DNA of 12,473 nt. Origin: Planctomycetota bacterium (GTDB lineage Bacteria > Planctomycetota > Phycisphaerae > UBA1845). The position numbers and the translations under genes were made by a program. The stretch is from assembly GCA_022566435.1 (NCBI GenBank), contig JADFIX010000028.1:1-12473 (forward strand). The letters are read 5' to 3'. Below the pieces are notes generated by a model. That model was not told the origin of the DNA. It was given only the letters and a program-made list of their open reading frames with translations, and did not search any database. Shown here piece after piece: positions 6,109 to 12,473 of the stretch (positions are counted from its first letter, which is position 1; every line of letters begins with the position of its first letter).

Positions 6109-7797
6109 TTAGTGAACGAGCTTTTGCCGAACTTCTTCGACCGTCGTGTCGCCGTCGAGGGCCCGTAGGAACCCGGCATCCGCCAAGGTCATCATCCCTT
6201 CTCCTTTGGCGATGGCGTATATCTCCGAGGACGGCGCGCCCCGCTCGATGGCCTGTTTTACGGTTTTTGTAATCACCAGCGATTCAAAAATGGGAATTCG
6301 GCGATGGAATCCCGTGCCGGAGCACTTATCACAACCGCCGCCGCGCAGGAACTTGTGTTGACTATGGTCCTCATTCTCAGGAGCGACGGCCTCGAGGGCG
6401 GCGGGAGAGGGCTCGTATTCCTCTTTACACTTTTCGCAAACGCGGCGCACGAGACGCTGCGCGATCACGCCGATCATCGCATCGGAGATTAAGAAGGAGT
6501 CGACGCCCAAGTCTAACAGTCTCGTCACCACACCGACGGCGTCGTTGGTGTGCATCGTACTCAACAGCAGGTGGCCCGTCAGTGCGGCTTGTACGGAGGT
6601 CTGGGACGTTTCTCGATCGCGAATTTCTCCGACCATGATCACATCGGGATCCTGTCGAAGTAGATATTTGAGCGCCGAGGCAAAGCCGATACCGAATTCC
6701 GCATCCACTTGGATCTGATTAATTCCCTCCAGCTGGTATTCGACCGGATCTTCGACCGTGACAATGTTGCGGTGCGGCTGGTTCAGTTCGGTCAGAATCG
6801 TATAGAGTGTTGTCGTCTTGCCGCTTCCCGTTGGACCCGTAACCAGAAGCATTCCGTGGGGGCGTTTCAGCATTTCCCTAATGCGCAGGCTTTCTGCCTT
6901 AGGGAATCCCAAGCGGTCAAATTCGAAATTGATGGATGATCGGTCCACGATTCGGGCGACAACTTTTTCGCCACACACCGTTGGGATGGTTGAGATCCGC
7001 AAGTCCAAGGAACGGCCCGCTTCGTTTATGGAAATGTGTCCATCCTGAGGGCGACGATGCTCAGTAATGTCCATGTCGGCCATGACCTTCAGGCGCGACA
7101 CCACGGCGGGCATGATTCGCGGCGGAATGGTCATGATTTCCTGGAGTTCGCCATCGACGCGATAGCGAACACGGACGCTGTTGCCCTGAGGTTCGATATG
7201 GATATCAGACGCCTTCAATCCTACGCCTCCGGCAATCACCGAATTCACCAGACGCACGACCGGGGCATCATTGGCTTCGAACTCTTGAGAAGAATCCAGA
7301 TCGGCGATCTCGGTGTGTCCGGAGCGGAGCTCCTCAACACGCATATCGATGATCGTCTGTTGGGCAGTGTCCTTTTCGTCGAAACACCGCTTCAGCGCCG
7401 TCAGCATCTTGGCCGGCGATGTAATAATGGCTTCGACGAAGTAGCCCGTGAGGAGCTCCACCTCCGAAATCGTGTCGAGGTCGTCGGGAGCCACCATGGC
7501 CAATATGAGTGTCTCATCTTTCACGTCGATAGGTAGCACGAATCGGCTTCGGGCAAGTGATTCAGGAATCAAATGCGCCATCTGCGGGTCGATGGATTCG
7601 AGGGCCGACGCCTGATACTCGACGCCATGCTGTTCCTTTAGCGCAGTCGATAGATCTTCTTCGGTGATCAATCCTTGCTGCAGTAGAATCTCGCCCAGCA
7701 AGGTATCTTCGTCGCGCGGCAACGCCAGCGCCGCCTCGACGGCATCCTCCGTCAAGAGTCCACGACTAACTAGAACGGCGCCTAATCGGGGGATCAT
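6109..7797 (-). CDS. gspE: GspE/PilB-type assembly ATPase with MshEN N-terminal domain
   Basis: A 562-residue hexameric secretion ATPase that powers fibre extension. The N terminus has two MshEN-type repeats, residues 4-27 (RLGAVLVSRGLLTEDAVEAA...) and 33-56 (LLGEILLQQGLITEEDLSTA...), separated by five residues, followed by the rest of the N1 domain to about 140. The N2 domain follows (NSVIAGGVGLKASDIHIEP, 185-203). The catalytic domain has Walker A GPTGSGKTT (321-329), the Asp box VTVEDPVEY (346-354), Walker B VIMVGEIRD (387-394 with Glu391) and the His box LTGHLLLSTMHTND (406-419). A zinc-binding tetracysteine motif is intact: C454/C457 and C489/C492, as in GspE and PilB. The start overlaps the response regulator stop by ATGA. 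All catalytic elements are present, so the protein should be active. The sequence does not settle whether it serves secretion or pilus assembly. Confidence 0.96.
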   Translation of the reverse strand: MIPRLGAVLVSRGLLTEDAVEAALALPRDEDTLLGEILLQQGLITEEDLSTALKEQHGVEYQASALESIDPQMAHLIPESLARSRFVLPIDVKDETLILAMVAPDDLDTISEVELLTGYFVEAIITSPAKMLTALKRCFDEKDTAQQTIIDMRVEELRSGHTEIADLDSSQEFEANDAPVVRLVNSVIAGGVGLKASDIHIEPQGNSVRVRYRVDGELQEIMTIPPRIMPAVVSRLKVMADMDITEHRRPQDGHISINEAGRSLDLRISTIPTVCGEKVVARIVDRSSINFEFDRLGFPKAESLRIREMLKRPHGMLLVTGPTGSGKTTTLYTILTELNQPHRNIVTVEDPVEYQLEGINQIQVDAEFGIGFASALKYLLRQDPDVIMVGEIRDRETSQTSVQAALTGHLLLSTMHTNDAVGVVTRLLDLGVDSFLISDAMIGVIAQRLVRRVCEKCKEEYEPSPAALEAVAPENEDHSQHKFLRGGGCDKCSGTGFHRRIPIFESLVITKTVKQAIERGAPSSEIYAIAKGEGMMTLADAGFLRALDGDTTVEEVRQKLVH

Positions 7798-8201
7798 GCG
7801 CGAGCCTTGCCTTCGCTTGCGCCCGCGTGATTGCCAGCGAGGTAACGTCGGAGCTTCATTTCGAGAACTTTGGGATCGTAAGGCTTGACGATGTAATCAT
7901 CCGCCCCCATTGCCATGGCCCGGTTCACGTCGTCCACTCCGGAGCGGGCGGTCAGCATGAGGATAGGCGTTGTCGCCAAGCCCGGTGATTCCTTCAACCG
8001 CGCGCAAGCCGTCAAGCCGTCCATGTCGGGCATCGCGATGTCCAGAATGATGAGGTCGGGGCGCTCGCTTTTCACTGTCGCCAGGGCATCCTGCCCGGAA
8101 ATCGCGGTGATCACGCGATATCCGAGATGCTGAAGGCGGAATGAAATCAGATCGAGCAGCTTTTGCTCGTCATCGACTAGCAGGATGGTAGGCTTGGTCA
8201 T
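7794..8201 (-). CDS. Single-domain CheY/PilH-like response regulator
   Basis: A 135-residue protein that is one receiver domain with no output domain. All phosphorylation residues are present: the acidic pair D10-D11 (LLVDDEQ), the acceptor D54 (IILDIAMPDMDG), T84 (LMLTARSG) and K106 (DDYIVKPYDP). The last 15 residues (GNHAGASEGKARA) look like a flexible tail. It should be phosphorylated by the histidine kinase encoded just upstream, with which it overlaps by ATGA, and its own stop overlaps the start of the ATPase by ATGA. Without a DNA-binding domain it must act by protein contact, and gene order makes the ATPase or platform the first candidate. A strong GGAGGA site lies 6 nt before the start. 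Confidence 0.94.
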   Translation of the reverse strand: MTKPTILLVDDEQKLLDLISFRLQHLGYRVITAISGQDALATVKSERPDLIILDIAMPDMDGLTACARLKESPGLATTPILMLTARSGVDDVNRAMAMGADDYIVKPYDPKVLEMKLRRYLAGNHAGASEGKARA

Positions 8202-9811
8202 CGTTTGTCCTCCATTTCGCAGCCACTCGGAAACGCATGAAGTTCACTTTCAGCGCGCTGCAGGACGGCGTCCGCAGAGTCGCCGTCTTGCGGATAGGCT
8301 GCTACGCCAAAACGCATGCTGTAGTTGTCAGAGGCAGACCCCTGCGTGCGATGCATTTGAATGAGCGAACGCATAATGCGATCGACGGCCGCATAACCTG
8401 CCGCGCGTGTGCCGCCGCGCATCAGCAGGAGGATTTGACTGTCGACTGCTAGCACGCTGTCGCTAGGGCGCAAGTTTCGAACGGCAAGCTCCTGCACATT
8501 CGAGAGTAAGTTTTCACTCGAATTGCTGTCATTGGATTCGATCTGCAATAACACCGCGGCCAAAGGAACTCTCAGCGAATGAATATCATCAATGGCTCGT
8601 TCCGTCATCCGCAACATCCATCTTCGGGCATGGCCTTCGGAAAGTGGAAAACAAAAAACGAAGCACGATCCTCGTTGCGGCTCATCTCGAACCTGTAGCG
8701 TGCCACCATGAGCCCATGCAATATCGCAAGCGATGGTCAGCCCGAGGCCCATCCCACCGCCGCCCAAGGCCCCTGCATGGGAATCCTTCGGTCGCCCGCG
8801 TTCGAACGGCTGGAATATGCGACTCCGGTCAGCCGCGCTAATGCCTTCGCCGGAGTCTTGCACTTCGATGACTAGAGACTTTCCCGAATCGAGGAGACTC
8901 CGTCTGTCATCGTCGGAGCAACGTTCTCGAGTGACGGCCGTCGAATTCTCTGAATCGAGAACGAACGTTCGTATCCAAATTGCTCCACCCGGCGGAGTGT
9001 GTTGGAGGGCGTTCGTCAGGACGTTCCGTACTGCCTGCACAAGTAGTTCGTGGTCGCCCACCAGCGGAGGAAGCGAGTTGCCGAACTCGATATGTAGCGA
9101 AATGCCCGCCCGATCAGCTACTGGCCTTGCATGAAGCGTTGACTGCTCAACTACACGCACGATGTCGATCGCGCTCGATTTAATTCTAGAAAGAGATCCG
9201 GACGTCACCCATAACGAGGTGAGGTCGGTCATCGCGCGAACCAACTGTTCCAGATCCTCTGCAGCAGATCTAACAAAGCGGGATTGGCCTGCGTTCAGCT
9301 CGCCGACCACACCCTCCTGCAAAAACGCGAGCGCTTCCTTGGCCGCGGTCAATGTATTTCGAAGCTCATGGACGATAGACTTCAGCCGGTTGATTTTGCG
9401 CTGGAAAAACTCACCTTGCGACGAATCTTGATCTAAGCGACGCAGGATTGTCACACGCCAAAGCGTGGAATTGGATGAGGATTCCCAGGTAAATGTGTCG
9501 AGTCCGTATTCCTCCCCGTCCGCCAGGCGCACGGAGGGCGTCGAAGTGCCGGCAGCTCCATGGCCGGGAATCACAATCGGGATATCAAGAGCCGAGGATT
9601 TGCCGTTGCTGGAAGGCTCAGGCGATAGGGTGTCGAAATCAGCCGTCGGCCAGAGAATGCGTGCTTCGGCGTTGAGGTACAGGCGCCCATCCGTACTGCA
9701 AGTCACCATCACAGGTACAGGCGCGCGCTCGAAGAACTCGGCCAACAGGCCTTCGGGTGGGCCGGTCGACGTTGTTTGCTGGCAACAAAGTTGGTTACTA
9801 GATTCAGGCAT
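8198..9811 (-). CDS. Soluble PAS histidine kinase with degenerate GGDEF-like C-terminal domain
   Basis: A 537-residue kinase with no membrane segment, so probably cytoplasmic. Residues 22-125 resemble a PAS domain (FFERAPVPVMVTCSTDGRLY, LNAEARILW). The HisKA domain holds the H box IVHELRNTLTAAKEAL with acceptor H148. The ATPase domain has the N box NVLTNALQHTP (263-273), G1 DSGEGIS (319-325), F box IFQPFERG (332-339) and G2 GGGMGLGLT (351-359). After the kinase, residues 400-530 look like a GGDEF fold: LRPSDSVLAVDSQILLLMRGGT aligns with the usual D..aR.GGDEF stretch, with DSQIL in place of GGDEF, and FGVAAYPQDGDSADAVLQRAE matches the typical end of that domain. The active site is lost, so it cannot be a cyclase; it may sense a nucleotide or only dimerise. 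It overlaps the regulator gene by ATGA. The start at 9811 has only a weak Shine-Dalgarno site and follows a 248-bp gap. Confidence 0.9.
   Translation of the reverse strand: MPESSNQLCCQQTTSTGPPEGLLAEFFERAPVPVMVTCSTDGRLYLNAEARILWPTADFDTLSPEPSSNGKSSALDIPIVIPGHGAAGTSTPSVRLADGEEYGLDTFTWESSSNSTLWRVTILRRLDQDSSQGEFFQRKINRLKSIVHELRNTLTAAKEALAFLQEGVVGELNAGQSRFVRSAAEDLEQLVRAMTDLTSLWVTSGSLSRIKSSAIDIVRVVEQSTLHARPVADRAGISLHIEFGNSLPPLVGDHELLVQAVRNVLTNALQHTPPGGAIWIRTFVLDSENSTAVTRERCSDDDRRSLLDSGKSLVIEVQDSGEGISAADRSRIFQPFERGRPKDSHAGALGGGGMGLGLTIACDIAWAHGGTLQVRDEPQRGSCFVFCFPLSEGHARRWMLRMTERAIDDIHSLRVPLAAVLLQIESNDSNSSENLLSNVQELAVRNLRPSDSVLAVDSQILLLMRGGTRAAGYAAVDRIMRSLIQMHRTQGSASDNYSMRFGVAAYPQDGDSADAVLQRAESELHAFPSGCEMEDKR
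8208..8213 (-). promoter_or_regulatory. Strong ribosome binding site of the response regulator
   Basis: GGAGGA on the minus strand, 6 nt before the ATG at 8201, inside the last codons of the kinase gene. With the ATGA overlap it suggests that the regulator can be made in excess over the kinase, whose own site is weak. Confidence 0.7.
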
Positions 9812-9852
9812 AACTCAAAGTAGTCGACCCCGCCGCAGGACGGATTCGAAGA

Positions 9853-9868
9853 ACCGGAACGGTCCGGT
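9853..9868. repeat. GC-rich 6-bp inverted repeat upstream of the kinase gene
   Basis: ACCGGA and TCCGGT separated by the tetraloop ACGG, 42 bp before the kinase start. The right arm also takes part in CCGGTAACCGG (9864-9874). It could fold in the leader mRNA or bind a regulator. There is no T-run, so it is not a standard terminator. Confidence 0.3.
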
Positions 9869-9989
9869 AACCGGCTATCGCCACGAAACGTTATGACTGA
9901 TATCGTCGATTCTCCGTCGTTCGTTTGTTCAATTCCGATGCTGGCGATAAACCGGCACGCAACGGCTCAAGAATGCCGTGTTGCTGATG

Positions 9990-10000
9990 GGGAACTTCCC
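9990..10000. promoter_or_regulatory. Perfect 11-bp palindrome just downstream of a possible -10 box
   Basis: GGGAACTTCCC is symmetric around C9995. It begins 11 bp downstream of the TATAAT hexamer on the minus strand, a position where an operator would block transcription. No known regulator is assigned. Confidence 0.3.
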
Positions 10001-10011
10001 GCTATGCCGTT

Positions 10012-10017
10012 ATTATA
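10012..10017 (-). promoter_or_regulatory. Possible -10 promoter element (TATAAT)
   Basis: An exact TATAAT on the minus strand in the 248-bp gap, about 200 bp before the kinase start. No good -35 hexamer is found at the normal distance, and there is no extended -10 TG. It is the best sigma-70-like signal in the gap, but the match could be chance. Confidence 0.3.
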
Positions 10018-10059
10018 GGAAGATAGTGGAAGGAGGCGGTGGTTGCGGTAAGAATCTCA

Positions 10060-11268
10060 TCAAGTTGGCGGGAGGTCGTCCGTCAGGAGCGCGCTGCCCC
10101 GCGCGCTGCGCTTCTCGTTGACTTGTTGGAAAAAGCTGAGGGCTAGAGAATCATCCGGCCTCTCTGCTAGCATTGTCTCTAAGAATCCAGCCGCCTGTTC
10201 CAAGTCACCGTGGTACCAAGCTGAGTAGGCCCGGAGAAGATTCCAATCGGGTTCTTTCGGTGCCGCTTGCTCACCACGGCGAATACTCCGTTCGGCGCCC
10301 TCCCAATCCGCGAGTCTAATCTGGCTTTCAGCCAAGATCCACCACGCTCGGCCGTCGTCGGGTGACTGGGTTACATGGTCTTCCATCAATCTTGCGGCCT
10401 TTTCTGACGTGCCAAGCCGGTTGCAGCAGATCGCCAGCGCCCGTACCGCGGCGCGCGATGCCCGCGGCGTGCTTGGATCTTTGTCTCTTCGTCTTGCTGC
10501 CGACTCCACGAGCGGTTGCAGCACGGCCAGTGCCTCCGCGTAGCGACCGATACGAACAAGCAGAAGGCCGAACTCCTCGGACATTCCCGCCGCGTCCGCT
10601 AACAAGCCCTCGGCGGACTTGAAGTCTTTGACCGCCAACTCCGGGGCATCCAAGAGCAAATGCACTTGCGCACGCAGGATCGCCAGCTGTTCCATGCCTT
10701 CCGCACCCTGAAGATGTTCGTCCAAGAATTGTCTCGCCTCCGTAGGTCGACCGGAGTTGACGAGACATTCCCCAACGGCAAGCAAATAATCAACATTCTC
10801 CGGCTCGATTTCGGCGGCCTTTTGGTAGTAGCGCAACGCCTCTTTGTGGTGCCAATGTCTTTCCGCGAGTATTCCCTCCAGGAATGCCAATTCCGGCGAA
10901 TCGTCATCAAGAGACTTAGCGTGACGGATGGCGTCACGTGCGGCTTCCAGAGATGACGTTTCCAGGTGGCACTGAGCCAACATTCGGAAATAGACGGGAT
11001 TCGTTGGATCGATCGAGGCAGCCCGTTGCAGGGTCGCCACAGCCTCGAGAACGTAACCCTGTTCAAATTGTTCATTGGCGAGGCGAAGTTTGAACGCCGC
11101 GCGAATCCGTTTCCAATCCTCTTGCGCCTTATGTTGCATGGAACGTTGCTTTGTCGAGTGACAACCCGTACTTAACACCAACAAGCAAAGCCCAACGCGG
11201 ATTATACGGAGACTTGGCAGCAAGTAGCTACTTTGAGGATCGTTGGCGAGTGGACTGATCATAGTCAT
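10060..11268 (-). CDS. TPR-repeat lipoprotein, candidate pilotin/secretin partner
   Basis: A 402-residue protein. The N terminus has a signal peptide (residues 15-35: a short polar region, RIIR, then VGLCLLVLSTG) and a possible lipid-attachment Cys36. The lipobox STGC is imperfect, as Ser rather than Leu sits at -3. From about residue 55 to 385 the protein is almost all TPR repeats, about nine, for example EQFEQGYVLEAVATLQRAAS, PVYFRMLAQCHLETSSLEAA, KEALRYYQKAAEIEPENVD and PDWNLLRAYSAWYHGDLEQA. TPR lipoproteins of the PilF/PilW/Tgl type help secretins insert and assemble in the outer membrane, and this gene follows the secretin by 73 bp, so that role is the simplest reading. PilF-type pilotins are shorter (about 250 residues, six repeats). 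Met3 is an alternative start; both have only a weak GAGAG upstream. Confidence 0.85.
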   Translation of the reverse strand: MTMISPLANDPQSSYLLPSLRIIRVGLCLLVLSTGCHSTKQRSMQHKAQEDWKRIRAAFKLRLANEQFEQGYVLEAVATLQRAASIDPTNPVYFRMLAQCHLETSSLEAARDAIRHAKSLDDDSPELAFLEGILAERHWHHKEALRYYQKAAEIEPENVDYLLAVGECLVNSGRPTEARQFLDEHLQGAEGMEQLAILRAQVHLLLDAPELAVKDFKSAEGLLADAAGMSEEFGLLLVRIGRYAEALAVLQPLVESAARRRDKDPSTPRASRAAVRALAICCNRLGTSEKAARLMEDHVTQSPDDGRAWWILAESQIRLADWEGAERSIRRGEQAAPKEPDWNLLRAYSAWYHGDLEQAAGFLETMLAERPDDSLALSFFQQVNEKRSARGSALLTDDLPPT

Positions 11269-11341
11269 GAATTCGTTCTCTCGGTATCCGTGTTCAGTGA
11301 GGCCAACATTAAGCTCATGTGGTGCAACGAATCACCGGTGC

Positions 11342-12473
11342 TTAGTCGGGACTGGTTGTGTCGACCCCGCTCTGTTCTTGGGGCGAACTCGGACGACCCA
11401 ATCGCGGCTTCACCGCGCCTTGTTCTTGCATGATCAGGTCCCAGATAAACGCTCGCGTGATGCTGCCGTCTTCGTCCCACTCTCGCGCTTGCGCAATATC
11501 TTCCTTGAGCTTGATGGCTGACAAGAAACTAGGCTGATTGATTAAGGCCATTTGCGTGTTCCAGAGAGCGTGTTTATCGTCGCCCTTGGCATGGTATTCT
11601 AGTGCACGTTGATAGTGCCATTGAGCCATGCGCTCCCGTCCGTGCCACATCATTCCGCGTCGGAGCCCGACTCGCGTACGCTCATTGTTTTGGAGCTGTT
11701 CGAGGCTGTGCCGGGCGTACTCCGCGTCGTTCTTTATAATGTGCACGGTAAGCAGAATGATGACTTCCTCACGCTCGATTGCGTCGTTTCGAGAGCGAAA
11801 CAGCGTCCCCAGATGAGGTATGTTGCCGAGCAAAGGAATCTGAGAACGTGCGGCTGAGTTCACCTCGCGAAAAAGACCGCCGATGAGAATCGTGTGTCCG
11901 TCCTTGACGAGCACATTGACCGTGACTTCCGTTGCCTGCTCAAAGGGTAGCTGCTCGGGCGTCAATCCGCCGATGCTGTCCTTCGGTCGCAGCTCCATTC
12001 GGATGTAACCGTCGGTACCGATGAACGGCCGGAACGTTAGCTGGGTACCGGTTTCCAAGAACTCGACGGTCTGAATGGCTTGGGTCTCAGTCACCGTCGT
12101 TGTGATGTAGCCGTCGCGGCGACCGACGAGAATACTACCGATCTGCTTGTTGAGCGCGATTATTTTGGGGTTAGCGATCACGCTCGTATCCGTGATCTGT
12201 TCGAGTGCGCGGATGAACAAGGCCACGTGATCCTTCATGATTCCGATGGACACCCCGCCATCGGGAACGTTACCCCTAAAGACGCTGGTCACGTTGGAGT
12301 TGAACAGCTCGAGTCGATCTGTTGGCAGCGTCCCAAGTGTAAGATCGAGGATTCCATTCGAATTCGCGCCCATTAATTCAAGGTCCACTCCACCCAATAA
12401 AGTGAAATCCACGCCCATAGAGTTTTCTTCGTTTAGTCGCGCTCGGAGAATCGTCGCCTCCACGAGAACCTGT
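11342..12473 (-). CDS. gspD: GspD/PilQ-type secretin, C-terminal 376 residues (cut by right edge)
   Basis: The frame is open to the right edge. The first visible residues QVLVEATILRARL match the usual start of the secretin core, so an apparent GTG start at 12463 is internal. The core covers about the first 246 residues, with SVIANPKIIALNKQ, the region TVEFLETGTQLTFRPFI, the strand VLVKDGHTILIGGLFRE, the secretin signature QIPLLGNIPHLGTLF and the closing REEVIILLTVHII. It forms the outer-membrane channel of a T2SS or T4P. The core is followed by about 130 more residues (KNDAEYARHSLEQLQ onwards) that are not part of the barrel; they contain a TPR-like repeat (WHYQRALEYHAKGDDKHALW, then NTQMALINQP) and end in a Pro/Ser-rich tail. 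Tails of this kind in other secretins can bind a pilotin. The N0-N3 domains and signal peptide lie outside the window. Confidence 0.95.
   Translation of the reverse strand, partial: QVLVEATILRARLNEENSMGVDFTLLGGVDLELMGANSNGILDLTLGTLPTDRLELFNSNVTSVFRGNVPDGGVSIGIMKDHVALFIRALEQITDTSVIANPKIIALNKQIGSILVGRRDGYITTTVTETQAIQTVEFLETGTQLTFRPFIGTDGYIRMELRPKDSIGGLTPEQLPFEQATEVTVNVLVKDGHTILIGGLFREVNSAARSQIPLLGNIPHLGTLFRSRNDAIEREEVIILLTVHIIKNDAEYARHSLEQLQNNERTRVGLRRGMMWHGRERMAQWHYQRALEYHAKGDDKHALWNTQMALINQPSFLSAIKLKEDIAQAREWDEDGSITRAFIWDLIMQEQGAVKPRLGRPSSPQEQSGVDTTSPD

Larger units (their letters stand above)
9812..10059 (-). other. 248-bp non-coding gap between TPR lipoprotein and kinase genes
   Basis: The largest gap in the window. 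No convincing reading frame is seen on either strand. It holds a TATAAT hexamer (10012-10017), a perfect palindrome (9990-10000), a weak hairpin ACGGC/GCCGT (9962-9979) and a GC-rich hairpin ACCGGA-ACGG-TCCGGT (9853-9868). No stem followed by a T-run is visible, so no intrinsic terminator for the upstream gene. The gap may give the kinase-ATPase-pilin block its own promoter. Confidence 0.5.

Noticed and set aside
7036..7536. Plus-strand open frame of 166 codons
   Set aside because: It is antisense to the N-terminal half of the ATPase; its sequence shows no domain and the opposite strand encodes a conserved protein.
8222..8614. Active diguanylate cyclase in the kinase
   Set aside because: The GGDEF motif is replaced by DSQIL, so the metal- and substrate-binding residues are missing.
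9962..9979. Terminator for the TPR lipoprotein gene
   Set aside because: The ACGGC/GCCGT stem is only 5 bp with an 8-nt loop and no T-run on the transcribed strand.
11269..11341. Terminator or small gene between secretin and TPR lipoprotein
   Set aside because: The 73-bp gap has only a short CACCGGTG palindrome at the secretin stop, no T-run and no supported reading frame.
11342..12463. Secretin gene starting at a GTG at 12463
   Set aside because: The frame continues to the edge, and the residues just before (QVL) complete the conserved QVLVEA motif in the secretin core. The GTG is an internal Val codon.
1..12473. tRNA, rRNA, CRISPR array, insertion sequence or phage genes
   Set aside because: No such pattern was seen: no regularly spaced repeats, no transposase or integrase motifs, and almost all sequence is taken by the secretion genes.

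Overview
The window reads as one stretch of a Gram-negative secretion/pilus operon. Every convincing gene is on the minus strand, so transcription runs from high to low coordinates. In that order it holds: the C-terminal part of an outer-membrane secretin (cut by the right edge), a TPR lipoprotein, a soluble histidine kinase, a single-domain response regulator, a GspE/PilB-type assembly ATPase, a GspF/PilC-type platform protein, four pseudopilins (GspH-, GspI-, GspJ- and GspK/PilX-like), a PilM-PilN fusion with the layout of GspL, and the first 75 codons of a PilO/GspM-like protein (cut by the left edge). This is a nearly complete type II secretion / type IV pilus-like machine. No major pilin (GspG/PilA), prepilin peptidase or GspC is visible.

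The organism must have an outer membrane, since a secretin and a lipoprotein are present. The mixed T2SS/T4P character, the two-component pair inside the operon, the moderately high GC content and the divergent proteins suggest a Planctomycetota-like or other deep-branching lineage. That assignment is a guess from style, not from a marker gene.

Region by region: 12473-11342 secretin with an extra C-terminal TPR-like region; 11268-10060 TPR lipoprotein, a candidate pilotin; 10059-9812 the largest non-coding gap (248 bp), with a possible promoter; 9811-6109 kinase, regulator and ATPase joined by two ATGA overlaps; 6084-4906 platform protein; 4886-1844 the pseudopilins, tightly packed; 1788-1 inner-membrane assembly proteins.

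The parts fit together as follows. The ATPase (6109-7797) works on the platform protein (4906-6084), coupled to the PilMN/PilO inner-membrane complex, to push a pseudopilus towards the secretin. The minor pseudopilins would start or cap that fibre. The most unusual points are: a GspJ-like pseudopilin of 539 residues with two tandem beta-sandwich-like modules after its pilin domain, beside a GspK-like protein that is unusually short; a histidine kinase ending in a degenerate GGDEF-like domain, translationally linked through its response regulator to an ATPase with an MshEN-type (c-di-GMP-binding family) N terminus; and a secretin with a TPR-like tail next to a TPR lipoprotein. Together they suggest a signal-controlled secretion or adhesion device with a large, possibly ligand-binding tip. 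That is an inference from domain content and gene order.
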